DNA from: Diploptera punctata
Lineage: Eukaryota > Arthropoda > Insecta > Blattodea > Blaberidae
Assembly (NCBI GenBank): GCA_030220185.1
Contig: JASPKZ010007555.1
Span: 741,001 to 805,000, forward strand
Length of the DNA: 64,000 nt
Reading direction: 5' to 3'
Below the pieces are notes generated by a model. It saw nothing but the letters and a program-made list of their open reading frames with translations, was not told the origin of the DNA and did not search any database. The translations under genes and the position numbers were made by a program. This document shows, piece after piece, positions 23,123 to 34,169 of this stretch (the stretch's first letter is position 1; the number at the start of each line of letters is the position of its first letter).

Positions 23123-24039
23123 GCTAGATCTGCAAAGTATGTTTTCTTACTTTATTCAGATTAATATTTATTTATGCTAGATCTGCAAAGTATGTTTTCT
23201 TACTTTATTCAGATTAATATTTATTTATGCTAGATCTGCAAAGTATGTTTTCTTACTTTATTCAGATTAATATTTATTTATGCTAGATCTGCAAAGTATG
23301 TTTTCTTACTTTATTCAGATTAATATTTATTTATGCTAGATCTGCAAAGTATGTTTTCTTACTTTATTCAGATTAATATTTATTTATGCTAGATCTGCAA
23401 AGTATGTTTTCTTACTTTATTCAGATTAATATTTATTTATGCTAGATCTGCAAAGTATGTTTTCTTACTTTATTCAGATTAATATTTATTTATGCTAGAT
23501 CTGCAAAGTATGTTTTCTTACTTCATTCAGATTAATATTTATTTATGCTAGATCTGCAAAGTATGTTTTCTTACTTCATTCAGATTAATATTTATTTATG
23601 CTAGATCTGCAAAGTATGTTTTCTTACTTTATTCAGATTAATATTTATTTATGCTAGATCTGCAAAGTATGTTTTCTTACTTTATTCAGATTAATATTTA
23701 TTTATACTAGATCTGCAAAGTATGTTTTCTTACTTTATTCAGATTAATATTTATTTATGCTAGATCTGCAAAGTATGTTTTCTTACTTTATTCAGATTAA
23801 TATTTATTTATGCTAGATCTGCAAAGTATGTTTTCTTACTTTATTCAGATTAATATTTATTTATGCTAGATCTGCAAAGTATGTTTTCTTACTTTATTCA
23901 GATTAATATTTATTTATGCTAGATCTGCAAAGTATGTTTTCTTATGTGATGTGGTTAAAGTTTCTCAAACAAAATTATCATTGATATACTGAGAGACATA
24001 TTAGGTTGTAATGTTTTGTGTCGGGTGGAATTTAGAAGA

Positions 24040-24225
24040 TGTGACTCACTGGGTGAATCTTTATTCTTAACAACTGGAATAAATTAATGTCATTTTGAGG
24101 GTCTGACTGAACCCCCATACTACATAAATAACCATGACAAAACTCCAGGAATTGGGAGGAATCGAACTGCTATCACATCCATCATATAGCCCTATATTGC
24201 ACTTTCAGAATACCATCTGTTTTGA
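24040..24225 (-). mobile_element. Probable SINE, minus strand
   Basis: Minus strand carries GCAGTTCGATTCCTCCC (B-box-like), then TTCCTGGAGTTTTGTCATGG and TATGGGGGTTCAGTC. Only one copy seen in this window. Confidence 0.4.
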
Positions 24226-24499
24226 TTCATGGCTCATTTTGCCCATTTCTTGTGTGAAATTTTGCAAATATTGAAGCTGTGAAGTGGGTCTCAACGAAAT
24301 CTTCACATCAAAAACTAGTGACTGGTACTGTTATGGGATAATAAAAACCTCGCTGAAAGATAGCTCTGTTGGTATCTATTTTCAAACTGTAGTTTAATTT
24401 CTTGTGAGAAAAAATTCCAAATAAAATTTTATTTAAAAAATGACATTACTTATGAGACAGGATCTATACCTCACATACCAAATCCTAGAACAAAATAAT

Positions 24500-24530
24500 T
24501 TTCATGGGAAGTGACACTATGAGGTTAGGA
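24500..24530 (-). mobile_element. PLE-1 terminus without an arm
   Basis: GGGAAGTGACACTATGAGGT matches the PLE-1 3' terminus, but no hammerhead or second arm follows. Downstream is RNase H LINE sequence. Confidence 0.5.
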
Positions 24531-24554
24531 GTTTAACTGATGATTCTTCTTAGT

Positions 24555-25250
24555 GTATCCAGCTATTTGCTGACAACACAAAGTTCCATTACATTGTTCT
24601 TCATTTTACAAAAGATGTATGTAGCACCCGATGTTTGTAGTATATTCCAGCTGCTAGAGTCCAAAGATGAGGAGTAGTCAGGATATATTGTTGTGCTTTT
24701 TCCAAAGTTCCAGGTATTAAAGATTTGAGTTTAGTTCTTTGAAGGTTGGAAAAGAGCAATTTATGAGGATGTGTTCAAGATCTTCTTAACGACTGTTACA
24801 CCAACAGCAGGTACTAGAATCAATGAGATTAAAACAAAATAGGTATTTCTGAGTGACTATGTGGCCTGTCCTTGCTCTTGTTAAGAAAGTTTGTATAATT
24901 CTGGGGATGGTTTTGGTACATTTGTAAATCATTTGGCTTGGTTTGTATAGCTTGCAGTGTTTTACCATTGTCAGATGAAAGCCATGTTTTGATCCATGAC
25001 TTTATTATATGGGAACTGATTGTAGAGTATGCACCAGATATAGATGTTGTTAGCGACGGCTTAGGTTGTTTAGCATTGTTTGTTAATGCTTGTTTAGCAT
25101 TATTATCAACTATTTCATTTCCAGTTATGCCACAGTGACTTGGTATCCATTGAATGATTTTTTTTTTTTTGAAGTTGTACGAGTTTATTTAGATGTTTTT
25201 GAATAGAGAGAGAGTTAAGCTGGTTTATGAGTGTGATGTATATTTCATTA
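24555..25250 (-). pseudogene. RNase H-type LINE fragment
   Basis: Minus strand reads WIPSHCGITGNEIVDNNAKQ (25070-25160), the final RNase H motif. Then comes LTRARTGHIVTQKYLF with a cysteine cluster CCWC near 24800, the C-terminal block of I/Jockey-like elements. One frame is open over 24786-24968. The RT domain is absent. Confidence 0.75.
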
Positions 25251-26598
25251 TATTTAAAGGGAAAAATTAACATTCAAACCCCGACAAATGAGGAGGGTAG
25301 CAATTACAAGGTTGCAGGTGTTGGAACAATAGTGGATGTTGATTGAGGAAAGCCAAACATTGGAAAATGATCTCTTATACAAACACATAGACAAAGTTTA
25401 ATATCTTAATTTTTTTTTAATTTTCAGAAAAATAAAAACTTATTAATCATGACGACATTTAAATTGCATGGGATTTTTTACAGTGCTTTAATTCAAAATT
25501 CAAGGGACCGACAGAAATATTTGAATTATCCACAGTTTCAAATTATACGCATTGGATTTGTCCAAGTTTCACTGTATATCTTTATGTTAACCCTTAAATT
25601 GAAAAACTTAATTTCTTCTGCCAACTTATTTAAAAATGTTGGAATGCAGTAAAAACAAGCCATGCATAATCAAAAGTTATTATCTATTACATATTATTGT
25701 GTAATTTGACAAATTTAAATAATTTCTACTGATTCAATTTTCTATTACTTAATTAAAAATATTAATTAAATTAAATCAATGTATATTATAGGATACATTG
25801 CCAATTTAAGAATTAATTAAATTGTATTATATACAGATAGATCCACACTGCGGCTGCTATAGCGATTTTTTAAATTTAAATTTCAAGTAATCCCCACTTC
25901 TAACAGTCGGATTTTGCTGAATTTTGGAAAATACCTTCGTCATTTTATTTCAATAGCACATACTGAGGTTTGTTGCAAAAACTCTAAAATTACGACTGCT
26001 GGAGCAATTTTTAAATTTTTATTTCAGTCTAATTAATTTTGCTGGTAATGAATTTGACCTTAATTTTTTTAATTAATTAATATTACCAAGATTGGCTCTG
26101 ATAAAATGAAAATTGCAGCCCCTAGAGCATTAACAGACACACACATTTATATAATTTTTCTCATAGTCATTTTCGGTGTCTTCTAGATAGGTTCGATAAA
26201 GATCTGTAAAACTTTTGAAAAATGTTTTCATGAGAACAATTTATTCCAAATTTGCTAAAAATCAATGAGTTATGAGAATCATAGACTGCACTTATGGCAG
26301 ATACTTACCTCTAACTCTCTACATGCCACTGGTAAAATCTCTTGTGTCAGAGATTTAAATCGCATCCACAGATGTGATCAGCTCTGCTAGTAGTTTAAGT
26401 ATATTGTCTGGCAGGTAATGGACAGAAACATCAGAGCCGATCTAATCAGCTGATGGCACCTAAAGGGTTAATGAAGATGAGCTAACAAACATTTGAGGAG
26501 GGTAAAAAGTTGTATAAAATCAGACCCGAATAGAAATTTATTTTTTAAAGACCATATAAGATGATTTAATTTTTACTTGATAATTAATTGTCATAAGT
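25251..26598. other. Unassigned AT-rich DNA
   Basis: Nothing I can identify. The 67-codon frame at 25449-25652 has no motif. Confidence 0.5.
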
Positions 26599-26693
26599 AA
26601 TGCCACGAGTGATTTCCAAATTATTGATAAATTCACAATTCACGAAGTGAGGAGTAAATTTATCTAGATAATTTGGAAATCAAGAGTGGCATT
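26599..26693. repeat. Short hairpin repeat
   Basis: Arms of about 35 bp: AATGCCACGAGTGATTTCC onward (26599-26633) and its complement ending GGAAATCAAGAGTGGCATT (26657-26693), with a 23-bp loop. Resembles a miniature inverted-repeat element, but I see only one copy and no clear target duplication. Confidence 0.6.
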
Positions 26694-28704
26694 TGTTAGG
26701 ACTATTTAACAAATAAAATTAAGCTGCTTATTCACAAATCATTATTTAAATATAGTTATTTTAAAATATTTAAATATTTAATGTAAATGGCGATGTTTGA
26801 AAACAAATGAGAAACAATTGTTATGCTTCATTTGTTCATCACTGCAACCAGATCATATTATTTATTGCCGAAGGATTGCAATATTGTAAGAATGCACCCT
26901 AGTGGAGAAATTTATAACCAACATTATAGGTCATTAATTAATTTCTGATGTCCTGTGATGTAAATATGTCAATTATATTTTTCTGGAACGTAAATTCCTG
27001 GGAAATAATACGTTTAAGATAGTGCAAACAGTGGTTTCTTTTTTTTTTGTGGTATAATCAATTACTACAAATGTTTTATATTATCTCCCGCAACCACGAT
27101 AAGGTTAAATTCGTCACTATGTATACAATCTGGTAGCCACATGCAGTCACTGCAAAATAATGCTATGACCTATTCAGAATGTTAAAAAGGAGGAGTTTGA
27201 TTTTACAGTGATAAAATTAAACTGATAAAATCGAGGTGAAAAAGACTGTGATTGGTTGTAAATATAAAATCATTGAAATGTGATTGGTCATTGACTCATA
27301 TTTGAGGCGTGAGTTAAATAGTCAATATAAAATTATAATATATTTTGTACTTGATACATGAGTAAGTGGGTTACAGTATTACATGTGTACATTTTTATTA
27401 AAATTTCTCATAAGTGAAAAGATGGATTTAATAATTTTCTCATGTTAGAAAATATAATTTCATGGGCTGTGTCTTGATTGAATTCTGTTTTGTTATCATA
27501 AGATGCACTTGAATGATCCTGCTAAAATTATATATATACCTAGTTCATATTTATATAAATGTATTTTATCCATGAATGTTAAGATGAATTAAATTCCTTG
27601 TAAAATTGGCAAAATTTGCTTTGATAAAAATTGAAGAGAAATATAAATTTATTAATGTTTTGGAGCACATTTTAATTACCTCTTTCAAAATAATTATTAT
27701 AAATGAGCTAATTGTTGTATGTGTGAAAAAAATTTACTACATAATATTGAAGAAAATTAATAAAAAAATATATATTTGGGTGAATAGAGTAAATTTAAAA
27801 TTTAGCAGTCACTTTACTTATTAACTTAAAACTCAGAAGGCATCTGCTAATTCACAGTCTTAAGCCCATTACAAGTGTTCCCTGAACTATGTTATTTTAC
27901 CGGATTACATTAAATTGATATATGTTTAATATTTAAGAATGAGTGAAAAATCTGAGAGTTCTTATTCATAGCTTTCATATGAAATTTGTAAAAATAGCAT
28001 AGGAAGAAACCAATCATGCTGGCAGTTTTCATTACATTACTGAGTAGAAACTCATAATTGTATATTCTGTCATATTTGTTTTTATACCAATTTCTCCTAT
28101 ACCTAGGATACTGGTATAAGTTTACCCTTTCTGTACATTGGCAATAGTAAAGAAGTGGGGCCTGACTAACATTATTAACTTTGCATAAGAGGCATTCTCA
28201 TCATAATTAACAAAAAAATACTTTCTCTTCTCTTTTCAATAATTCATTTGTCTGCAACAATAAGAAAGTGCTACAGTTAAATAACCAATTAAGTTGAGGA
28301 GACGGACCTTTCAGGTGAATATTCCATAATTTTACATTTTAATTTTGAATAATACCTCAATGGAACACATCATGAATCTTATAAAAGTTGAATATAAGAA
28401 TAACCCAAAACAAATTAATAATGAATTTCTTAGTAAATGAATGTGAAATGCATAGGAATGTAATAAACTAAAAAATGTCCTATGTTTATAACCTTTTTTC
28501 CCCTGTACCAATGCAAAGTAAACTTGAAATAAATGAACAGAAAGGAGAATATCGTAAAAAAAAAAATTAATTGAATAATAGAAATTGTGTGGAATAATGT
28601 ATCTATTAAATATTTCTTTAGTAAATATGTGATATTTTTTTACTTTACTTGCATGATTTTTTTTTTCCTTTTTCAGAATGAATAATGTTAAAACAAGAGT
28701 ATAA
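26694..28704. other. Unassigned AT-rich DNA
   Basis: No recognisable gene or repeat. The 72-codon frame at 27606-27824 is AT-rich noise. Confidence 0.5.
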
Positions 28705-28934
28705 GCTTATTTAACATTTAAAGGAAGTAACACTATGAGGTTTATTTTAATTATTATGAGTTAGATTTTTTGTGGCTCACCTCATATTTGTAGTTTTATT
28801 GCAGGCCATGGTTTCAGCACTCTACATGCCATTATCAATACTTTCTAACTAAAAAAGTATTGAAAATGGCATGTACAGTGCCTGCAACAAAACTACAAAT
28901 ATGAGGCGAGCCACAAAAATCTAACTCATAATAA
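28705..28934. mobile_element. PLE-1-derived palindrome (e), non-coding
   Basis: Left arm starts AAGGAAGTAACACTATGAGG. Both arms share the box ATGAGGYGAGCCACAAAA and meet near 28855. The right arm stops at ACTCATAATAA. The left arm (minus strand) keeps a hammerhead-like core: TTGATAA (28832-28838) and GAAAC (28811-28815). The right arm has TTGAAAA and has lost GAAA by deletion. Confidence 0.75.
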
Positions 28935-29859
28935 GAACTTACTCTAATAGAAGTTTTGTAGATTCTGAAAAAAAAAACAGTTTTTATTGCTTATAATTCT
29001 TAATTTTTTCCCACTTTTTAAGTGTGAATGATGCTAAAGCAGAGGAAATAAAAAACATATTTTTACCTTCTTTTTTTTTTCCAGAGTCAATAAAACTTTT
29101 ATAAAAAGCACAGTTGTTCTGACATCATTCAGACTTTAAAAAATAGAAAAATGAAATCAAATTTGTGTCATCTGAGTAAAACATTCTATGATGTCACATG
29201 CAGGATTTCTTGCTAATGTTCCAGCAATCCAAAAAAAAAAAAATGCCAATTCCATAGTAGAAGTCTGGGCAGCACAAATGGAAATGGCAGTCTATCAATC
29301 TTTGAGCGGAAAACAAATTATTAACTATATGAATATTTGAGGAGCTTATTTTCAAAACATCTCTTGTCCACCTTGTACCCAAATTGACTTTTTGTGTATC
29401 TGCATTCTTCTTAGATTACTCTATGAACATTGGCTTCATGTCATTCTTTAAATCACTACAGTATTGCTGGTTGCATCACTTTTTTAATTTAATAGATATT
29501 GACACAACTGGGAACCAGAACAAGTTCATGTTTTGTTGTAATATCCAACCTCTCAGTAGCTAATTTATTCTTTATAGCTATTAATGCATGTATAATATTC
29601 ATTACAGACACATATTTAGTAGGTTTAATCATTTCACAATTAAAACACAAAATAAATTGTTTCTCATTTATTTAACATATATCTAATGTTCACACTTTAT
29701 ATTTGTAATTATGAATATTACTCCCTTTTTTAATAAACAAGATTTGAAGAAATATTCAATTAACAAATTCTTCCGTACTTATTTTAGGAATTCTCACTAT
29801 GAGGTATATTCATTAAGGTAGAATTTTTTATCACTCATCTCATATTGTTCTTCTTACTT

Positions 29860-29910
29860 GACTATAAACTAGTTTTGGAACATAGTTTCTGTTCCATCCT
29901 CAGTATCGTC
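29860..29910 (-). ncRNA. Hammerhead, left arm of palindrome (f), G12 lost
   Basis: Mirror of the right-arm ribozyme. Core CTGAGGA (complement at 29897-29903) and both outer stems are kept, but GAAAC is AAAAC at 29873-29877: the catalytic G12 is an A. Expected to be inactive or very slow. Confidence 0.65.
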
Positions 29911-30355
29911 ATGACCATTGTTCTGTTGTCTTGAAGAACTGTCCTTCTCTCCTTCCATTGGCTGACTGAAAAACCTCGAAACCAGGTCATTCTCACCGGG
30001 AATTTCAAAGTTCATCAATTTCTTCTTTTCGCTCTTTTGAATGTAGATCTTTTCCCAAACAGTAAGTTCTTTTGGTTTTTCTATTTGTTTTAATAATTTA
30101 GCTTCTTTCTCGATAAGATGTTTTTCAGACCATGCATGGGCAGCCACTGCAGATTTTTCTACTTCCCCTTTCTTGACATTCCTGAGATGTTCTTTCACTC
30201 TAGTTTTCAAATTTCTCTTAGTTTTTCCTATGTAGAATTTCTCACATTCTTCACATTTTATTTGATAAATCCCTGATTTGTTTTCTTCTTTAATTTTCTC
30301 ATTCTTATTAGGTCTAATCAGTCTACTGATGCTGTAGTCATTTTTGGGCGCTAAA
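29869..30355 (-). pseudogene. GIY-YIG endonuclease domain, left arm
   Basis: Minus-strand reading has SGIYQIKCEECEKFYIG (the GIY...YIG signature), then KTKRNLKTRVKEHLRN, then VAAHAWSEKHLIEKEAKLL, ELTVWEKIYIQKSEKKK and a ~40-residue C-terminal tail. In Penelope elements this domain nicks the target to prime reverse transcription. A frameshift separates it from the RT. The open frame from its first Met runs 29869-30210. Confidence 0.85.
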
Positions 30356-30370
30356 CCTTATGTTGAAATC

Positions 30371-31453
30371 TTAAAAAAATTTTTGAAACTTGTGGTGTTT
30401 TAATGGATGATATGTGAATTTTCTAAATTTTACATTTTCTTCTTTTACTTTTAGAAGAGTGCTTTGATTAATAAATTTTTGTCTTTTGAACTTGTTTATT
30501 TTCTTGAGTATCATTTTTATTGCAAAACCATTTTTTGTGGCTACGTTGATTATGTGTTCTTTTTCTTTTTCATAATTTTCTTTGTTCATTGGTATGTTCA
30601 CTAATCTATGTGTCAAACTATTGAAAACTGCTTCTTTGTGAGCTATGTGATTGAAACCTGAAGCTTTTATGTAGTTATCTATATGTGTCTTCTTTTTGTA
30701 AATTCCAAATTCTATCTTATTTTCTTCATTCCTTTTTAAGTTGAGATCTAAAAATGGTATTTCTCCATTGATTTCCTTTTCCATAGTGAACTTTATAGTT
30801 TGACTTTGAATGTTCAATAATTTTAATGCATCATCTATCTGTTTATGATTAACTATTGCAATTATGTCATCCACATATCTGCACCAGAACTTGAAAATTA
30901 AATGATGTCCATTAATTATCTTGTGTTCAAAATTCCCCATGAGTAGATTAGCTAAGAATGGAGATAAAGGGTTTCCCATCGAGAGTCCTGAATTTTGTTT
31001 ATAAAATCTTCCATTGTAGGTGAAAAACATATTATTGATACATAATTTAGTTAAAGATTTATATTCGACTATCTTTCCTTTTTCAATTTTATTATTGTTC
31101 GGCCAAATCTCTAAAATTTCCATAGTTTGGTCTTTCGGAATGATTGGAAATAAGGAAACCACATCAAAAGAAACTATTCTGTCTGAAGATTGTAGTTGTA
31201 TGTTTTCTAGTTTATCTACCAATTCATAAGAGTTTTCTTTTGCAGAGTTTTCAAATCCATTCATTTTATTAAATTCCTTACATAACCACTTAGATAAATG
31301 ATGTGTAGGAGACCCTATGTTGTTAATTATCGGCCTCATTTTCTTGCCTATGGAAATTTTAGAGATTTGGCTGAACAATAATAAAATTGAAAAAGGAAAG
31401 ATAGTCGAATATAAAACTTTAACTAAATTATGTATCGATAATATGTTTTTCAC
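30371..31453 (-). CDS. PLE reverse transcriptase, N-terminally truncated
   Basis: A 360-residue open frame. The first ~36 residues are an artefact read from the inverted second copy. From residue ~38 the RT begins: RPIINNIGSPTHHLSKWL, motif A VSFDVVSLF, motif B GLSMGNPLSPFLANLL, motif C FWCRYVDDIIAI (catalytic YVDD), then EIPFLDLNLKRNEE. Penelope-like RTs are related to telomerase RT and prime on target DNA. The frame ends just before the GIY-YIG part, at a frameshift near 30360. The N-terminal domain is missing, so it is not a working gene, but the RT core itself looks intact. Confidence 0.85.
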   Translation of the reverse strand: MKNILSIHNLVKVLYSTIFPFSILLLFSQISKISIGKKMRPIINNIGSPTHHLSKWLCKEFNKMNGFENSAKENSYELVDKLENIQLQSSDRIVSFDVVSLFPIIPKDQTMEILEIWPNNNKIEKGKIVEYKSLTKLCINNMFFTYNGRFYKQNSGLSMGNPLSPFLANLLMGNFEHKIINGHHLIFKFWCRYVDDIIAIVNHKQIDDALKLLNIQSQTIKFTMEKEINGEIPFLDLNLKRNEENKIEFGIYKKKTHIDNYIKASGFNHIAHKEAVFNSLTHRLVNIPMNKENYEKEKEHIINVATKNGFAIKMILKKINKFKRQKFINQSTLLKVKEENVKFRKFTYHPLKHHKFQKFF

Positions 31454-31523
31454 CTACAATGGAAGATTTTATAAACAAAATTCAGGATAAATCATCTTTA
31501 AATATGATTTATCCATCATTGAG

Positions 31524-32491
31524 TTGTATGAAATTAATAATAAAAACATCGAAAATTCAGGACTTTCGATGGGAAACCCTTTATCTCCATTCTTAGCTAA
31601 TCTATTCATGGGGAATTTTGAACACAAGATAATTAATGGACATCATTTAATTTTCAAGTTCTGGTGCAGATATGTAGATGACATAATTGCAATAGTTAAT
31701 CATAAACAGATAGATGATGCATTAAAATTATTGAACATTCAAAGTCAAACTATGAAGTTCACTATGGAAAAGGAAATCAAAGGAGAAATACCATTTTTAG
31801 ATCTCAACTTAAAAGGAATGAAGAAAATAAGATAGAATCTGGAATTTACAGAAAGAAGACACATATAGATAACTACATAAAAGCTTCAGGTTTCAATCAC
31901 ATAGCTCACAAAGAAGCAGTTTTCAATAGTTTGACACATAGATTAGTGAACATACCAATGAACAAAGAAAATTATGAAAAAGAAAAAGAACACATAATCA
32001 ACGTAGCCACAAAAAATGGTTTTGCAATAAAAATGATACTCAAGAAAATAAACAAGTTCAAAAGACAAAAAATTATTAATCAAAGCACTCTTCTAAAAGT
32101 AAAAGAAGAAAATGTAAAATTTAGAAAATTCACATATCATCCATTAAAACGCTACAAGTTTCAAAAATTTTTTAAAGATTTCAACATAAGGTTAGCACCC
32201 AAAAATTACTACAGCATCAGTAGACTGATTAGACCTAATAAGAATGAGAAAATTAAAGAAGAAAACAAATCAGGGATTTATCAAATAAAATGTGAAGAAT
32301 GTGAGAAATTCTACATAGGAAAAACTAAGAGAAATTTGAAAACTAGAGTGAAAGAGCATCTCAGGAATGTCAAGAAAGGGGAAGTAGAAAAATCCGCAGT
32401 GGCTGCCCATGCATGGTCTGAAAAACATCTTATCGAGAAAAAAGCTAAATTATTAAAACAAATAGAAAAACCAAAAGAACTTACTGTTTGA
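31524..32491 (+). pseudogene. PLE RT plus GIY-YIG, right arm, broken
   Basis: The first part (31524-31835) has GLSMGNPLSPFLANLFM and the YVDD motif, then a one-base deletion in a run of As after PFLDLNLK shifts the frame. The second part (31931-32491) covers the RT thumb region and GIY-YIG (SGIYQIKCEECEKFYIG), then stops at ELTV where the left arm has ELTVWEK: TGG has become TGA. Between RT motifs, around 31480-31560, a 62-nt insert is flanked by the 11-bp repeat AAAATTCAGGA. Confidence 0.85.
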
Positions 32492-32635
32492 GAAAAGATC
32501 TACATTCAAAAGAACGAAAAGAAGAAATTGATGAACTTCGAAATTCCCGGTGAGAATGACCTGGTTTCGAGGTTTTTCAGTCAGCCAATGAAAGGAGAGA
32601 AGGACAGCTCTTCAAGACGACAGAACAACGGTCGT

Positions 32636-32686
32636 GACGATACTGAGGATGGAACAGAAACTATGTTCCGAAACTAGTTTATAGTC
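32636..32686 (+). ncRNA. Predicted hammerhead ribozyme, complete core, palindrome (f)
   Basis: Stem I: GACGATA (32636-32642) with TATAGTC (32680-32686), six pairs and one internal mismatch. Core CTGAGGA is at 32643-32649. One unpaired T follows at 32650. Stem II: GGAACA/TGTTCC (32651-32656, 32664-32669), six perfect pairs, loop GAAACTA. GAAA is at 32670-32673. Stem III: AC/GT around TA. Cleavage would follow T32679. All invariant core bases are present. Hammerheads are an established feature of Penelope-like elements. Short stem III is usual there and may need a dimer to act. Confidence 0.75.
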
Positions 32687-32917
32687 AAATAAGAAGAACA
32701 GTATGAGGTGAGTGATAAAAAATTGTACCTTAATAAATTCTTACTTGTTACAAAATGGCTTCCACACAGCTGATACACAAGCATGACTGCATAACTTGCT
32801 TGCTGGGATAGAACTCTTGTAGTTAAAAATGGAGATGCCTCTAAGAACATTTAAATTCAACCAATAACAAAATTGATAAATTACACATATAAGAATGGTT
32901 CATTATTGACCAATAAC

Positions 32918-33098
32918 AATAATATTTCTATGAATGAATGAGCCACTTCTTATCTTTCCTCATACTTTATGTTAAAACATAAACAAAAACATGTTGAAAC
33001 ATAAACTATGAGGTAAGATAAGAAGTGACTCATTCATTCATTGAATTAAAAACCTCGTAATGTTATTTCCCATATTTAACTATGAATAATATTTCTAT
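32918..33098. mobile_element. PLE-1-derived palindrome (g), minimal
   Basis: Target duplication AATAATATTTCTAT is perfect over 14 bp (32918-32931 and 33085-33098). The insert of 153 bp (32932-33084) is two arms of about 55 bp around an A-rich centre. The full terminus, CTCGTAATGTTATTTCCC, is on the right, the opposite of most copies. Left arm stops at CATTCATAGAA side. The hammerhead is reduced to a TTGAAAC remnant. Nothing is coded. Confidence 0.85.
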
Positions 33099-33904
33099 TT
33101 AATTGTTAACAAAAAGAAAAAACCTGGTGATAATTTAACAAAACAAAATAGACCTTCAAGATTAGATAGTATGTTAAAAAAGGGAAATACATACAAATTT
33201 AATTGTAATAAAATGAACATATGCAGATGAAAAAAAAATTGTCCAATTACATTAAAAGTGGCTATTTTAATCAAACTGTCTCTTGTTTATAGCAAAATAG
33301 TGACCTTACATTACTTCCACAAATATGTTACAATGGACAAAAGGCTTTTTTGAAAATAAGCTCGTTATTTCTTTATTTATATATAATTTTATTACTTACC
33401 TCATATTTTTATTTATTTTATTTTTTTATTTTTCTCTTTACTTCTTGGTTAACTTTGGTTATATCTCATGCTAGGAACATGTTTATTCATGTTTCTGCCA
33501 TATACATACTTATTTCATGTGATGTTTGAGTTCATAATAGTATTGAACACATTGGTGATGGGTACAGAGATCTCTCCTTGTTTAAATGTCCAGCGCTAGA
33601 TGACCTGTCATGGAGATGTTTGTTTTTACATGAGATTTGTTTATCTGTCTCTTTGCTTTTGAAAGAGGTATGGAAATATCTTTCTTCTCGCTGTACAATA
33701 AAATTTTAGTTGTGTTTGTACCCCTCTTTTTCCTTTAAAATTTCCAATTTGACACAAAAAATTATAAAGTTAGTAAGGACTGGATTTTCATGTATTTGCA
33801 TTTTCTTTACCAGGATTTAAAACCTATGTTTCTTCATTATCTACATGAATCAACATATTTTGAGTTTATTAAACATGGTGTTGAATTGCATTTGTAACTC
33901 ATGG
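33099..33904. other. Unassigned AT-rich DNA
   Basis: Nothing recognisable apart from a TACCTCATATTT near 33397 that may be a stray PLE-1 box. Confidence 0.45.
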
Positions 33905-34105
33905 CAATGTCAAGCTCCGAGGTTTATGACTGCATGGGTATAAATTCCCCATCCTCAGCTAATATTTTGCAATCATTTCCTGTATAATTTATCTCGCTCA
34001 AATAATTTAAAATTAGAAGAAGATATGTTTCCTTTCTATGAGTGAAACTGTATTGTGGCAACATGGATACCAGGAAAATTATTACATTAGTGCGGAAAGA
34101 GCTGA
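33905..34105 (-). pseudogene. LINE C-terminal fragment, same family as 39.9-41.3 kb
   Basis: The minus-strand frame contains LNYLSEINYTGNDCKILAED, matching the end of that family (DLREVDYTGNDWKALAQDRD). Confidence 0.6.
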
Positions 34106-34169
34106 ACATCTTCTAGATAGACAAAGTTTGTGGAAGAATAGGAGTAATATGCAACAGTGAAAAGACATG

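Larger units (their letters stand above)
22677..23945. repeat. 53-bp satellite array, 18 copies, interrupted
   Basis: Unit contains ATTTATTTATGCTAGATCTG and CAAAGTATGTTTTCTTACTT. GCTAGATCTGC recurs every 53 bp: 2 copies before 22803 and 16 from 23122 to 23917. Variation is slight (CTTCATTC in two adjacent units, ATACTAG in one), so the array is young or homogenised. A PLE-1 palindrome interrupts it at 22804-23108. Confidence 0.95.
29770..32745. mobile_element. PLE-1 palindrome (f), the largest copy
   Basis: Two partial PLE-1 copies are head-to-head. The left copy is on the minus strand (29785-31346), the right on the plus strand (31347-32745). About 1.3 kb of each is shared at high identity, and about 220 bp around 31123-31346 is present only on the left and forms the loop. 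Left terminus GGAATTCTCACTATGAGG is complete. The right arm stops at GTACCTTAAT. Short flanking repeat AAATTCTT may be the target duplication. Each arm carries RT motifs, a GIY-YIG domain and a hammerhead. Confidence 0.9.

Noticed and set aside
22677..23945. CRISPR-like array
   Set aside because: The 53-bp units are continuous with no spacers, and the window is eukaryotic. It is a satellite.
32932..33084. Hammerhead in the smallest palindrome
   Set aside because: Only a TTGAAAC remnant is present; no CTGANGA core or stem II.
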